Shown here piece by piece: positions 22,411-34,464 of a DNA stretch of 64,000 bases; within the stretch, counting starts at the first letter, position 1, and each line of letters begins with the position of its first letter. The stretch comes from Crotalaria pallida (taxonomy: Eukaryota > Streptophyta > Magnoliopsida > Fabales > Fabaceae): NCBI GenBank assembly GCA_037953625.1, contig CM075649.1, forward strand, positions 106,521,290-106,585,289. The letters are read 5' to 3'. A program made the position numbers and the translations under genes. The notes under the pieces were generated by a model that ran no database searches, was not told where the DNA came from, and saw nothing but the letters and a program-made list of their open reading frames with translations.

Positions 22411-23738
22411 ATGGTCACCACCAGAAGTCAGGTGGGTGATCTCCGTGACCGCATCGCCCGCACTCGTGGCAGGCCCAAAAACGCTAATAACAATGATCCA
22501 CAGCCTCAGTCTGCGGGCGATCTGCGTGACGTTCTGAACCATAATCGTGGAAATAACGGGCAACCGCCACGAACATCTCATTCTGGAGCAGGGAATAACC
22601 CCCAGCCACCAAACCATTCACAAAGCCAGCTACATCCTAATCGTAGCCAAAATCGTAGTGGAAATCACGCTACCCACTCCCAAACACCACAATTTTCTCA
22701 TCCTAGGGCTGGGAGCAATCCCCAACCCCTCCAAGTTTTACGAACCATAATGCCTCCACCACCACCACCCCCTCCTACAACGCCTCCCTCCACCCGTGGT
22801 GATTCATGTAGCACAGCCCCAACCACCCGAAACACATCTAGGACCACTGGAACCCGAGCACACCATGGGCGAAACACCCAACGCACCCCTCCTATCCCAC
22901 CCAACCCCGACCATATAAGTTCAACACCTAGAACCAGATTAAATCCAGGAAGAACTGCACCTGGAAACTCTCGTCATAGCCATTCCATCAGCTGATCCTA
23001 TGCAACATCTGCATCTGCTCGGGCTCGGGAGCAAGAGATGATCAACATTCTTAATAGACAAACGACTTTAATCGAACAACAAGGACGTGCTATTGCCGAT
23101 CTTCAACAACAAGCTATGGTGAGAATTACTCAAAGTCAACCGACTACCATACCACCACTAAACCCAACGACACAAGCCATGGACCCACAGCCACTTCCGG
23201 TAATGCAACTTCCCCCACCACAAAATTTCCATTCAAATCCAGCCACTAGCCAAGGCCTAGATGATTCCCACCCAGGCCATCCTTTTACCCCATTTATCAT
23301 GAAATTTGAAACCCCACAAGGATACTTGGGTCCACCCAACGTCCCACATTATAATGGCCTGACCGACCCAGTAGACCATATAGTTTCTTATGAGGGGGCT
23401 ATGAATTATTACGGAGGTGGTGATCGGATGAAATGGCGAGCTTTTTCCATGACTCTCGAACCCTCGGTACTACGGTGGTATTCGTCTCTCCCTCGACATT
23501 CCATTAATTCTTGGGAAGAGATGAAACGTGTATTTCTAAACAGATACACAGCCAGCTGCATCCAGCCCAAATCCGATCACACGCTGGCTGCAGTCACACA
23601 AAAACAGGATGAACCATTGAAGGATTACTTGTCACGCTTCCATACAGAAGCTAGTTCTGTTCCCCGACTAGAGCTTGGTGTGGCAGTCTTGTTATTTACA
23701 CAAGGTTTACAGCCGAGGGATTTTAGAATCACTAATTG
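22411..23738 (+). pseudogene. Second T3p gag, truncated
   Basis: Starts MVTTRSQVGDLRD and follows the same layout as the gag at 10943. It includes a proline run, an in-frame TGA at 22993-22995 (AGA to TGA) and the capsid motif SVLRWYSSLPRHS. It ends abruptly near ITN at about 23738, where 94 bp of the antisense gene begin, so the zinc knuckle and pol are missing. Confidence 0.85.
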
Positions 23739-23832
23739 TCTGCTGCTCAAGAGGCTAGCCTTTCGGTCGAACTGGTCCGAGTAAAAAATGAATTGGAGAA
23801 TTTGAAGGCTGACAAATCTGAGCTGATCAAGG
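23739..23832 (+). pseudogene. 94-bp remnant of antisense gene exon 3 (coiled coil)
   Basis: Plus-strand match to the coiled-coil codons that lie at about 17070-17170 on the minus strand (LVRVKNELENLKADK). Its orientation agrees with the T3m gene at 9377-10800, so it marks where T3m resumes after the T3p block. It is joined at about 23832 to the RNase H end of pol by a deletion with short overlap (agg). Confidence 0.8.
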
Positions 23833-25915
23833 GAATATCTATGAACTCAGTGACGAAGTCAACAAGAATTTGAGATTTCATCGCCTTCCTCGGTTCATAG
23901 GTGATGTCAAATTCAGACAATTCGACTGACCATGAAACCATTCTGCCTGCTAGGTCGGGTTTGTGTAGAACCTGTCTGAGAGGTTGGGCTGTTCTCACAA
24001 GGATTCTATGTGCTTGGAAGTATTGTCTCAGTCTCCGAGCAGAAATGACCAAGCAGTATGCAATTTTCTCAAGCTTTTGATATCTTAACTCGGATCCCTG
24101 AAGATCTCGGCTAACAAAATATATTGGGGCTTCCAATCCCGAATCTTCTCGTACCAAAACCGAACTGACCGCTGCCTCCGCTACCGACATGTATAGAATG
24201 AGATTTTCACCAGAAAGAGGGCTGTGGAGGACTGGTGGACTGGAAAGATACTCCTTCAATTGAACAAAAGCTTGCTCACAGTGCTCGTCCCAAAAGAAAT
24301 CTTTATTTTTCCTAAGGAGGTGATACCATGGCAAAGCTTTCCGAGCGGCTTTGGATAAGAATCTGGAGAGGGCCGTCACTCGGCCCGTGAGTTGTTGAAC
24401 TTCTTTAAGACTAGCTGGACTTCTCATTTCAAGGATTGCTTTGCATTTATCTGGATTGGCTTCGATACCTCTTTCAGTTAACATAAAGCCGAGGAAAGAT
24501 CCGGCAGGGACTCCGAACACGCACTTTTCAGGATTTAACCTCATGGAATATTTTCTTACTCGGTCCAGTATTGTCTTGAGGTCCTAGGCATGGTTTTCTT
24601 GCTGTCTGCTTTTTGCTATAATGTCATCAATATAGACCTCCATGTTGGAGCCGATCATACCCTGAAAAACCTTGTTCATCATTCTTTGATAAGTAGCTCC
24701 CGCGTTCTTCAATCCGAAAGGCATTACATTGTAACAGTAAGTTGCTTTATCGGTGATGAATGCTGTTTTATCTTGATAGGCAGGGAACATTGGTATCTGG
24801 TTGTAACCAGAGTAAGCATCCATGAATGAGAGGAGTTTGTAATCGGCCGAGCTGTCGACGAGCTTATCAATGACGGGAAGTGGGTATTGGTCCTTTGGGC
24901 AGACTTTGTTCATGTCTGTGTAGTCGACACACATCTGCCACTTCCCATTGGGCTTTTTGACCAAGACGGTGTTAGCTAACCAATCTGTATAGTCAATTTC
25001 CCGTATGAAACTGGCTCGGAGTAATTCGGCAACCTTTTCTTCAATGGCTGTAGCCTTTTCAGCTCTAACTTTCCTTTTGCGTTGTGCCACTGGCTTTGCC
25101 CCCGGAAGAATACTCAACTTGTGACAAATAAAATTGGGGTCGATTCCTGGCATATCCGCTGAAGTCCAAGCGAACAGATCCTTATTTGAAATCAGCAGAG
25201 CGGTCAATTCATCTTTAACACTTATGGGTAGCTCAGAACCGATTTTTACTTGCCTCACGGGATCGTCGGTCAATGTCAAGAATTCCCACTGTCCCTTTGG
25301 GGTCGGTCTATTTCTGTCGGATTGATCCCGCATATCAAGATCCGCCAAGTTAATATTGCCCTTACCCAAAGAGACTCTTTCCAAATTGTTTTGATCCTTG
25401 TTTTTAATTTTCCCCAAACTAGCGTTGTAACATTTTCTTGCTGCCTCCTGCTCGGCCTTGACTGTTACCACTCTGTCATCTGTTCCAACGAACTTCATAG
25501 CTAAATGAACTGTTGACACTACCGCTCCGAATGCCTGCAAAGAAGTTCTCCCAAGAATGGCGTTGTAGGCCGCTGGACAGTCGACCACCAGAAATTTGAC
25601 TATCTCAGTCCTAGCCGAGGGCTGTTGTCCGAGGGTGACAGGAAGTTGGATGTATCCCTTAGGTTCAATGGTGTCTCCAGTAAATCCGATCAATTCTCCC
25701 TCAAAAGGAGTGAGATTGCATTCCCTGAGTTTTAGAGCTTTGAACAAAAGGAAAAACATAATGTCCGCCGAACTTCCTTGGTCGATAAAAACGCGTTTTA
25801 CCTCGTAATTACCGATAAGGGTAGTGATTACCATGGGGTCATTATGACCTGGGAGGATTTCATCCAAATCGTCATCATTAAAAATGATGGGAACATTTTT
25901 TGTTGACCTTTGCAA
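23833..25915 (-). pseudogene. T3m protease, RT and first RNase H (broken)
   Basis: Minus-strand pol. The protease has FIDQGSSADIMF in place of the common DTGA/DSGA motif and AYNAILGRTSL further on. RT has MCVDYTDMNKVCPKDQYPLP, MPFGLKNAGATYQ and the YIDD site. The first RNase H is degenerate (LYMSVAEAAVSSVL, no catalytic Asp). One in-frame TAG at 24584-24586 (CAG) splits RT from RNase H; otherwise the frame is open from 25915. The second RNase H and integrase have been deleted (junction 23832/23833). A one-base deletion at about 25912 shifts it relative to gag. Confidence 0.88.
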
Positions 25916-27945
25916 ATGGGTTTCTGACTAACGGCCAAAATTTGGTTAATGTATTTCTTCATGTCGGCCTTTTTCTCTCCACCTCCAGCAAAGCCTCTGG
26001 AAATAGTATTAACTAAAAATTCATTATTAGCTGAAGGGTTTGTATCAGTGGCCGGAGTGGGGTCGGTTCTCTGTCTCCCTGCAGTTCTACCATCTGGTGA
26101 CCTGCTCCTTTGGCGCTTGGATTTCACTGGTGAATGGGATTTGTTCCTACCTCTTCGCCCAGCTGCATCTCTAATATACTGTTGTAATTTACCATCTCTG
26201 ATCATCTCTTCAATCAGATCTCTTAACCAAATGCACTCGTCGGTCGTACGTCCGTAACCCTTGTGAAAGTCACAATACTTTGACCTATCACGCTGTGCGC
26301 CCTTTCTTAAAGATGGAGGTCTTTGGGCCGAGCGTAAGTCAGTCTGCATTGTTTCCCGATGGATTTGACTCCTTGGAACAGTTAAAGGAGTGCATTCCTG
26401 AAATTTATTCCTTGGAGGTAGTATCCTTCGGTCCCCATCATTTCTGTCCGACTGTCTTCCACCAAAACGTCTGTCACGTTTTTGTTTGTTCTGACCTTGA
26501 GGGTCAGCTCGTTGCCTATCGTCTCTGAATTTCTGGCCTTTTTGGAATTCCTCCAAGTTGATGAATTTATTTGACCTTTGTCTCAGCTCGGCCATATCTT
26601 TTGGAGGTTTCCCAATTAGTGATTTTCTAAAATCCCCCGGTTGTAAACCTTGTGTAAATAACAAGACTGCCACACCAGGCTCTAGTCGGGGAACAAAACT
26701 AGCTTCTGTATGGAAGCGTGACAAGTAATCCTTCAATGGTTCATCTTGTTTTTGCGTGAATTTAGCCAGCGTGTGATCGGATTTGGGCTGGATGCAGCTG
26801 GCTGTGTATCTTTTTAGAAATACACGTTTCATCTCTTCCCAAGAATTAATGGAATGTCGAGGGAGAGACGAATACCACCATAGTACCGAGGGTTCGAGAG
26901 TCATGGAAAAAGCTCGGCATTTCATCCGATCACCACCTCCGTAATAATTCATAGCCCCCTCATAAGAAACTATATGGTCTACTGGGTCGGTCAGGCCATT
27001 ATAATGTGGGACGTTGGATGGACCCAAGTATCCTTGTGGGGTTTCAAATTCCATGATAAATGGGGTAAAAGGATGGCCTGGGTGGGAATCATCTAGGCCT
27101 TGGCTAGTGGCTGGATTTGAATGGAAATTTTGTGGTGGGGGAAGTTGCATTATCGGAAGTGGCTGTGGGTCCATGGCTTGTGTCGTTGGGTTTTGTGGTG
27201 GTATGGTAGTCGGTTGACTTTGAGAAATTCTCGCCATAGCTTGTTGTTGAAGATCGGCAATAGCACGTCCTTGTTGTTCGATTAAAGCCGTTTGTCTATT
27301 AAGAATGTTGATCATCTCTTGCTCCCGAGCCCGAGCAGATGCAGATGTTGCATAGGATCTGCTGATGGAATGGCTATGACGAGAGTTTCCAGGTGCAGTT
27401 CTTCCTGGATTTAATCTGGTTCTAGGTGTTGAACTTATATGGTCAGGGTTGGGTGGGATAGGAGGGGTGCGTTGGGTGTTTCGCCCATGGTGTGCTCGGG
27501 TTCCAGTGGTCCTAGATGTGTTTCGGGTGGTTGGGGTTGTGCTACTTGAATCACCATGGGTGGAGGGAGGTGGTGTAGGAGGGGGTGATGGTGGTGGTGG
27601 AGGCAGTATGGTTCGTAAAACTTGGAGGGGTTGGGGATTGCTCCCAGCCATAGGATGAGAAAATTGTGGTGTTTGGGAGTGGGTAGCGTGATTTCCACTA
27701 CGATTTTGGCTACGATTAGGGGGTGGCTTGCTTTGTGAATGGTTTGGTGGCTGGGGGTTATTCCCTGCCCCAGAATGAGATGTTCGTGGCGGTTGCCCGT
27801 TATTTCCACGATTATGGTTGAGAACGTCGCGCAGATCGCCCGCAGACTGAGGCTGTGGATCGTTGTTATTAGCGTTTCTGGGCCTGCCACGGGTGCGAGC
27901 GATGCGGTCACGGAGATCACCCACCTGACTTCTGGTGGTGACCAT
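25916..27945 (-). CDS. T3m gag, long open frame
   Basis: The only gag in the window without an internal stop: open from 27945 for about 676 codons before a frameshift near 25912. It starts MVTTRSQVGDLRD. The N-terminal third is rich in Asn, Pro, His and Thr with a proline tract near 27585. A mid region, AIADLQQQAMARI, is probably helical. Next come the capsid domain with SSLPRHSINSWEEMK and GVAVLLFTQGLQPGDFRKS, a basic segment, the zinc-knuckle variant CDFHKGYGRTTDEC (one His replaced by Arg relative to other copies), and an Arg/Ser-rich tail. It would form the virus-like particle of the element. Confidence 0.85.
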
Positions 27946-27975
27946 AGTAGTGGTGGGAATGATATGTTATTCAGT

Positions 27976-27992
27976 TCCCCACAGACGCGCCA
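27976..27992 (-). promoter_or_regulatory. T3m primer-binding site (one base lost)
   Basis: On the minus strand it reads TTGGCGCGTCTGTGGGG, missing one C of the GGCGCC core compared with 10895, which would weaken tRNA pairing. Confidence 0.65.
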
Positions 27993-27993
27993 A

Positions 27994-28571
27994 TGTCGTG
28001 TCTTTAACCAAGATCAACCTTGAAGCTATGGAGAAACTTCAAAGAGTGATCCCAGCAAAGAGATTTATGTAGGACTCTTAGGATTTCTGAATATCCAATT
28101 TGGATAATCAGGTTCTCCCTAGTCAACAAAGTGTGTGCTAGTGTCAACTTAGGGATGAGAAGACGTACCTTAGCCCCTATAGCATGGTGTTTCTTATAGG
28201 GGATTACCTGTGTGCAGTGGGCCGTTCTCATGAGGCTTCCGAAGAGGAGGAATTCAAGTAGGATTCGTAAGGGTTATGATAAGATAACATCCGTAAATCC
28301 TGTATACGATAGTCTTTATCAAATGCTGTGTTTATCTAACCAAGAGTCGTGGGAATCTAGGAGAGGTAGTTAAGCTTGATGAGACTGTGGATGATAGAGA
28401 TAAGGATGAAAATCCTGTGCTCGGGGTTAATCTCATAAGCGTATTACATCTCTGTTAAAACCCATTTTGCTCGGTATAACATTCCGACCGTATGCCTTGT
28501 TCCAGTGTCTAACCGGTCGGTCCAAGGTAACTTTGGTCGGGAAATGCTCGGCCTATTGAAGGTCCACTACA
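27994..28571 (-). repeat. T3m 5' LTR (578 bp)
   Basis: Full-length inverted copy of the T3 LTR. Its outer end at 28571 abuts T2 RNase H sequence, giving a clean insertion boundary. Confidence 0.92.
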
Positions 28572-30619
28572 AGCTGTCCTCACCACGATTCGATGTGCTT
28601 GGAAGTATTGTCTTAATCTCCGAGCAGATATGACCAGACAGTATGCAAGTTTCTCAAGCTTTTGATATCGCAGCTCAGATCCCTGGACAGCTCGGCTAAC
28701 AAAATAAATTGGGGCCTCAAGTCTCGAATCATCTCGTACCAAAACTGAACTGACAGCTGCATCCGCTACCGACATGTATAGAATGAGATTTTCACCAGAA
28801 AGAGGGCTATGAAGGACTGGTGGACTGGAAAGATACTTCTTCAATTGAACAAAATCTTGCTCGCAGTGATCGTCCCAAAGGAAGTCATTATTTTTCCTAA
28901 GGAGCTGGTACCATGGCAAAGCTTTCCGAGCGGCTTGAGACAGGAATCTGGAGAGGGCCGCTACTCTTCCCGTGAGCTGTTGAACTTCTTTGAGACTAGC
29001 TGGACTTCTCATTCCGAGGATTGCTTTGCATTTATCTGGATTAGCTTCAATACCTCTCTCGGTTAACATAAAACCGAGAAAAGATCCGGTAGGGACTCCG
29101 AACACACACTTTTCAGGATTTAATCTCATGGAGTACTTTCTTACTCGGTCCAGTATTGTTTTGAGGTCCTGGGCATGACTTTCTTGATGCCTACTTTTTG
29201 CAATGATGTCATCAATATACACCTCCATGTTTGAGCCGATCATTCCTTGAAATACCTTATTCATAATCCTTTGATATGTAGCTCCCACATTCTTCAATCC
29301 GAAAGGCATAACATTGTAACAATATGTTGCCTTATCGGTGATGAATGCTGTTTTGTCCTGGTCGGCTGGGAACATTGGTATCTGGTTGTAACCAGAGTAA
29401 GCATCCATGAATGAAAGGAGTTTGTATCCAGCCGAATTTTTTACGAGCTTGTCAATGACGGGAAGTGGATATTGGTCTTTTGGGCAGACTTTGTTCAAGT
29501 CCGTGTAATCGACACACATCCTCCACTTCCCATTGGGCTTTTTGACCAAGACAGTGTTAGCTAACTAGTCTGTATAGTCGATTTCCCGAATGAAGCCAGC
29601 TCGGAGTAATTCGGCAACTTTTTCCTCAATGGCTGCGACCTTTTCAGCACTAACCTTTCTTTTGCGTTGTGCCACCGGCTTTGCCCCCGGGAGAATACTC
29701 AACTTGTGACAGATAAAATTGGGGTCAATCCCCGGCATATCGGCCGAGGTCCATGCAAACAGATCCTTATTTGCGATCAGCAGAGCGGACAATTCATCTT
29801 TAACACTCACAGGGAGGTCAGAACCGATTTTTACTTGTCTAACGGGATCAACACTCAATGTTAGGAACTCCCACTGCCCCTTTGGTGTCGGTCTGTTTCT
29901 GCTGATTCATCCCGCACATCAAGATCCGCCAAGCTAATGTTACCTTTACCGAGGGAGATTCTTTCCAGGTTGTTCTGATCCTTGTTCTTAACTTTCCCCA
30001 AGCTAGCGTTGTAACATTTTCGTGCTGCCTCCTGCTCGGCCTTGACTGTTACTACCTTGTCATCCGTTCCGACGAACTTCATAGCTAAATGAACTGTTGA
30101 CACTACTGCTCCGAACGCTTGTAAGGAAGTTCTTCGGAGGATGGCGTTGTAGGCCGCTGGACAGTCAACTACCAAGAACTTGATTATCTCAGTTCAGGCC
30201 GAAGGCTGTTGTCCGAGGGTAACAGGAAGTTGGATGTATCCTTTGGGCTCGATGGTGTCTCCCGTAAAGCCGATCAATTCCCCTTCGAACGGAGTGAGAT
30301 TGCATTCCCTGAGTTTTAGAGCTTTGAACAGAGGGAGAAACATGATGTCCGTCGAGCTCCCTTGATCGATAAAGACGCGTTTTACCTCGTAATTACCAAT
30401 AAGGGCTGTGATTACCATGGGATCATTATGACCTGGAAGGATTCCGTCCAAATCGTCATCATTGAAAATGATGGGAAAGTTTTTTGTTGATCTTTTGCAA
30501 ATGGGCTTCTGACTTACGGCCAGAATTTGGTTAATGTACTTCTTCCTGCCGGCTTTTTTCTCCCCTCCCTCGGCAAACCCTCCGGCAATAGTGTTAACTA
30601 GAAATTCATTGTTCGTTGG
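28572..30619 (-). pseudogene. T2 protease, RT and first RNase H (broken)
   Basis: Continuation of T2 pol on the right side of the T3 insertion. The protease has FIDQGSSTDIMF. RT has MCVDYTDLNKVCPKDQYPLP, NVMPFGLKNVGATYQ and YIDD. The first RNase H has the degenerate LYMSVADAAVSSVL. Breaks are a TGA at 30194-30196 (Arg codon), a one-base deletion near 29900 and a TAG at 29565-29567 (TGG). The frame ends in the RNase H at 28572, and its remainder is at 7900-7940 on the other side of T3. Confidence 0.88.
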
Positions 30620-32527
30620 GTTTGTATCAGTGACCGGGGCAGGGTCGGTTCTTTGTCTCCCTGCATTTCTATCATCTGACGACATACTTCTTTGGCGCTT
30701 GGACTTTACTAGTGAATGGGATCTGTTCCTACCTCTCCGCCCCGCTACATCTCTGATATACTGTTGTAGCTTACCATCTCTGATCATTTCTTCAATTAAA
30801 TCTCTCAACCAAATGCACTCGTCGGTCGTATGCCCATACCCTTTGTGAAAGTGACAATATTTCGACCTATCACGCTATGCGCCCTTTCTTAAAGACGGAG
30901 GTCTTTGGGCAGAGCGTAAGTCAGTCTGCATTGTTTCTCAAAGGATTTGACTCCTTGGAACAATCAAAGGAGTGTATTGCTGATATTTATTCCTCGGAGG
31001 TATCCTTCGGTCGCGATCATTCCTGTCCTGTCTTCCACCAAAACGTTCGTCACGTTTTTGTTTGTTCTGACCTTGAGGGTCAGCTCGTTGCCTATCGTCT
31101 CTGAATTTCTGCCCCTTGTGGAATTCCTCCAAGTTGATGAATTTATTCGACCTTTGTCTCAGCTCGGCCATATCCTTTGGAGGTTTCCCAATTAGTGATT
31201 TTCTGAAATCCCCCGGCTGTAAACCTTGTGTAAATAATAACACTGCCACACCTGGTTCCAATCGGGGAACAAAACTAGCTTCCGTATGGAAGCGTGACAA
31301 GTAATCTTTCAATGGTTCATCTTGTTTTTGTGTGACTTCAGCCAGTGTGTGATCGGATTTGGGCTGGATGCAGCTGGCTGTGTATCTGTTTAGAAATACA
31401 CGTTTCATCTCTTCCCAAGAATTGATGGAATGTCGAGGGAGAGACGAATACCACCGTAGTACCGAGGGTTCAAGGGTCATGGAAAAAGCTCGGCATTTCA
31501 TCTGATCGCCACCTCCATAATAATTCATTGCCCCCTCGTAAGAAACTATATGGTCTACTGGGTCAGTTAGGCCGTTGTAATGTGGGACGTTAGATGGGCC
31601 CAAATATCCTTGTGAGGTTTCAAATTCCATGATATATGGGGTGAAAGGATGGCCTGGGTGAAAATCATCTTGGCCTTGGCTTGTGGCTGGATTTAAATGG
31701 AAATTTTGTGGTGGGGGAAGTTGCATTACCGGAAGTGGCTGAGGATCTATGGTTTGTGTCATTGGGTTATGAGGGTGTATGGTAGCTGGTTGGTTTTGAG
31801 CGATCCTTGTCATTGCTTGTTGTTGAAGGTCGGCGATTGCTCGGCCTTGCTGCTCAATTAAGGTTGTCTGTCTGTTGAGTATGTTAATCATCTCTTGCTC
31901 ACGAGAACGAGCCGATGCAGATGTGGCATAGGATCTACTAGTGGAATGGCTATGGCGGGAATTACCATGGGCAGTTCTTCCTGGGTTTAACCTAGTTCTG
32001 GGGGTTACGCTTATATGGTCAGGGTTGGGTTGAATAGGTGGGGTCGGTGATTGACGGGTATTTCTACCATGGTGTGCCCGGGTTCCAGTAGATCTGGCTG
32101 TATTTCGGGTGGTTGGGGCTGTGCTGCTTGAATCTCCATGGGTGGAGGGAGGTGGTGTAGGAGGGGGTGGAGGAGGCGGCGGGGGAAGTAAATTTCGCAG
32201 GATCTGAAGTGGTTGGGGATTGCTCCCGGCTCTATGGTGAGGAGATTATGGTGGTTGAGAATGGGTAGCCTGATTTCCACTATGATTTTGGCCATGATTT
32301 GGGGGTGGTAGGTTATGCGAATTGTTTGGTGGTTGCGGATTGTTTCTTGCTCTAGAATGAGTCGTGCGTGGTGGTTGCGAGTTAGTTTCACGGTTTTGGT
32401 TAAGAATGTCTCGCAAGTCACCAACAGATTGCGGCTGTGAATCATTGTTGTCAGTGTTTCTGGGTCTGCCGCGAGAACGGCCAATGCGATCACGGAGATC
32501 ACCAACTTGGCTCCTGGTTGTGACCAT
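30620..32527 (-). pseudogene. T2 gag (broken)
   Basis: Starts MVTTRSQVGDLRDRIGRSRG. The layout is as in T3m gag, with the capsid motif SSLPRHSINSWEEMK and zinc knuckle CDFHKGYGHTTDEC. In-frame stops at about 32246 (CAA to TAA), 30938 (CGG to TGA) and about 30886 (CAG to TAG) all fit C-to-T change. No frameshift was seen between 32527 and 30194. The N-terminal proline-rich part is diverged from T3, in keeping with the separate LTR subfamily. Confidence 0.86.
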
Positions 32528-32554
32528 GATGGTGGGAATGATATGTTATTCAGT

Positions 32555-32571
32555 TCCCACAGACGGCACCA
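32555..32571 (-). promoter_or_regulatory. T2 primer-binding site
   Basis: Minus strand reads TTGGTGCCGTCTGTGGGA, one C-to-T change inside GGCGCC compared with T3p. Confidence 0.65.
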
Positions 32572-32572
32572 A

Positions 32573-33150
32573 TGTCGTGTCCTTAACCAAGATCAACCTT
32601 GAAGCTATGGAAGAGCCTCAAAGGATGACCCCAATCAAGAGATTAATATAGGACTTTTAGGATTTCTGTATATCCAGTTGGGATAAATAGGTTCTCCCTA
32701 GTCAACAACGTGTGTGCTAGTGTCAACGTAAGGATGAGAAGACGTACCTTAGCCCCCATAGCATGGTGGTTCTTATAGGGGATTACCTGTATGCCGCAGG
32801 CCGTTCTGATAAGGCTTCTGGGAGGAAGAACTCAAGTAGGATTCGTAGAGGTTATGATATGATCATATCCGTAAATCCTGTATGCGATAGACTTTATCCA
32901 ATACTGTTTTTATCTAACCAAGAGTCGTGGGAATCTAGGAGAAGCAGTTACGCTTTGATGAGACTGTAAACGATAAAGATAAGGATGAAAATCCTTTGCT
33001 CGGGGTTAATCTCGTTAGCGTGCAACCTCTCTGTAGAAACCCAGTTTGCTCGGTGTAACATTCCGACCGTGTGCCCTGTTTCAATGTCTAAATGGTCGGT
33101 CAAAGGTGGCTTCAATCGGTCAGCACTCGGTCTACTACAGGTCCACTACA
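32573..33150 (-). repeat. T2 5' LTR (578 bp)
   Basis: Pairs with 1628-2205. It ends (plus-strand reading) ggtccactaca at 33150, directly before the target duplication ttcat. Confidence 0.92.
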
Positions 33151-33248
33151 TTCATGTACTTCTTTCATGGCCAATTCAGCTTCTTGATCTGACAGACATC
33201 GAAGTAGGGGTGAGGAGAAGCCTCTGCGATAAAGTAACCCGTCCTGTA
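33151..33248 (-). pseudogene. T1 integrase N-terminal segment
   Basis: 98-bp T1 piece between T2 and S1. On the minus strand it encodes DGLLYRRGFSSPLL and the first part of the zinc-binding region (EVHE). Its frame joins 39357 on one side and 1627 on the other once one copy of each target duplication is removed, which shows that both neighbours are insertions. Confidence 0.85.
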
Positions 33249-33665
33249 TGTAGCACCCCGATTCGGCAACTTGAAAACCACAGTTACTTAAGTTAAATAT
33301 AGTGAAAATTTGGGCCATTTTTTTTTACATGTAAAACATAAACATCAGAACATTTTTATTTTCAAAACATAGTCACATTTAAAAACTCATGTTCTCATAT
33401 TACATAAAACTTTTCAAGTTCCAAACCGAGATGTCATAAGACACCGCACCTTGAAACTTGTTCTCAAAACATCATTTTAAATACACAGCCCATTTAATTG
33501 TTTCAAAACATCAGTGTTAAACAAAACTTTAGCCGGGGTACAATATGATAAGCTATGGCAACAAAGAACTTACAATGGAGTACAATGCTCTGAGGGGATT
33601 ACCTATCCTCTAGTCATACTCCCTAAGATTTGGAACCTAACTTTGAGACTTGGCATCTCGAACTC

Positions 33666-33866
33666 TCAATCATCTTCGTCTGTTGGAAGATCCTCGGGCC
33701 TCGGGTATCCAACCTCGTCGCTAAGACTCTCTTCCATGTCCACCTCTGACCGCCAAGCAGAATTGTCGTTCTCTGCCACTTCAGGAGTTTCCTCCACCGA
33801 GTGGTCTCCTTTCAACGGAGATGTTCCTATCTCCCGAACAAGCTGGAACCTCGCTATACTTTCCAT
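33666..33866 (-). CDS. Small acidic ORF inside S1 LTR
   Basis: 66-codon minus-strand frame in LTR-sense orientation: MESIARFQLVREI at the start, ending in an acidic tail (EDLPTDEDD). It lies downstream of the ORF at 34794-34465 and may be a later exon of the same LTR transcript. I do not recognise a family, and coding status is unproven. Confidence 0.3.
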   Translation of the reverse strand: MESIARFQLVREIGTSPLKGDHSVEETPEVAENDNSAWRSEVDMEESLSDEVGYPRPEDLPTDEDD

Positions 33867-34464
33867 CTAAAGATCATACAAAATTTTCCCAAGAGAAAGC
33901 AGAAGTACAGGAGAGAGTGAGCTACCCAAAACAGCTATGTCGACTATGTGGAATTACAATAGGTAAATATTAAGACAAAACAGTAAACATCAAACAAACA
34001 TAACAACAACAAGATCATTATCATCATATAATTAAAACACAATCTTATACTCAACTTCCCATCATCGCATTCTTAAAATCTTTCTCATAAACTTTCACAA
34101 CTTTTCTCAATCCTTCTTCCATCATGATTTCCAAACTTATCCATTATCCCAATAATCCTTTCTTATACTTATCTTATAAATCTTATGCAATACTTGATAT
34201 CTTTAATGTGCTCTTCTTTTGATTATTTCAATCTCTTAAGTTTTATCGTTCCGGTTCGCTCAATGATGTGGGGAAATCATCATTGAGGAAGACACACACG
34301 TCTACATCTCCTCGGTCATCCACCCAACCTAGTCGGAAGCAAACAGGAGTACAAGACCTTTACCACGCGGGCACGACAGCTGTCTCAACAATTGGCTCCA
34401 AGCCAGGAGAACTGTAGAAAACTCGGGTACAGTCTCTATTCAATTCAATTCATATCAATTCATA

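Larger units (their letters stand above)
7941..28571. mobile_element. T3 complex: two oppositely oriented Tat elements inserted in T2
   Basis: Composite insertion in the T2 RNase H region. The outer layer, T3m (minus strand), comprises LTR 7941-8511, antisense gene 9377-10800, a 94-bp piece of the same gene at 23739-23832, pol 23833-25915, gag 25916-27945 and LTR 27994-28571. It lacks the rest of the antisense gene, integrase and second RNase H. Inside its antisense gene sits T3p (plus strand, 10801-23738), which starts in the last 94 bp of an LTR and ends within a second gag. At the left edge, the last seven LTR bases and the target duplication are missing. At the right edge the LTR ends cleanly at 28571 and T2 resumes with agctg. 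Confidence 0.85.
1628..33150 (-). mobile_element. T2: Tat-lineage Ty3/gypsy LTR retrotransposon, interrupted by T3
   Basis: Minus-strand element bounded by two 578-bp LTRs of the same subfamily (1628-2205 and 32573-33150) and a near-perfect 5-bp target duplication. Read 5' to 3' on the minus strand it has LTR, primer-binding site, gag, protease, RT, RNase H, [T3 insertion], second RNase H, integrase, the antisense three-exon gene, polypurine tract and LTR. Its own sequence is 1628-7940 plus 28572-33150, about 10.9 kb. It is inserted in the T1 integrase. All its pol genes are broken. The two LTRs differ by a few per cent by eye, so insertion was not very recent. Confidence 0.9.
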
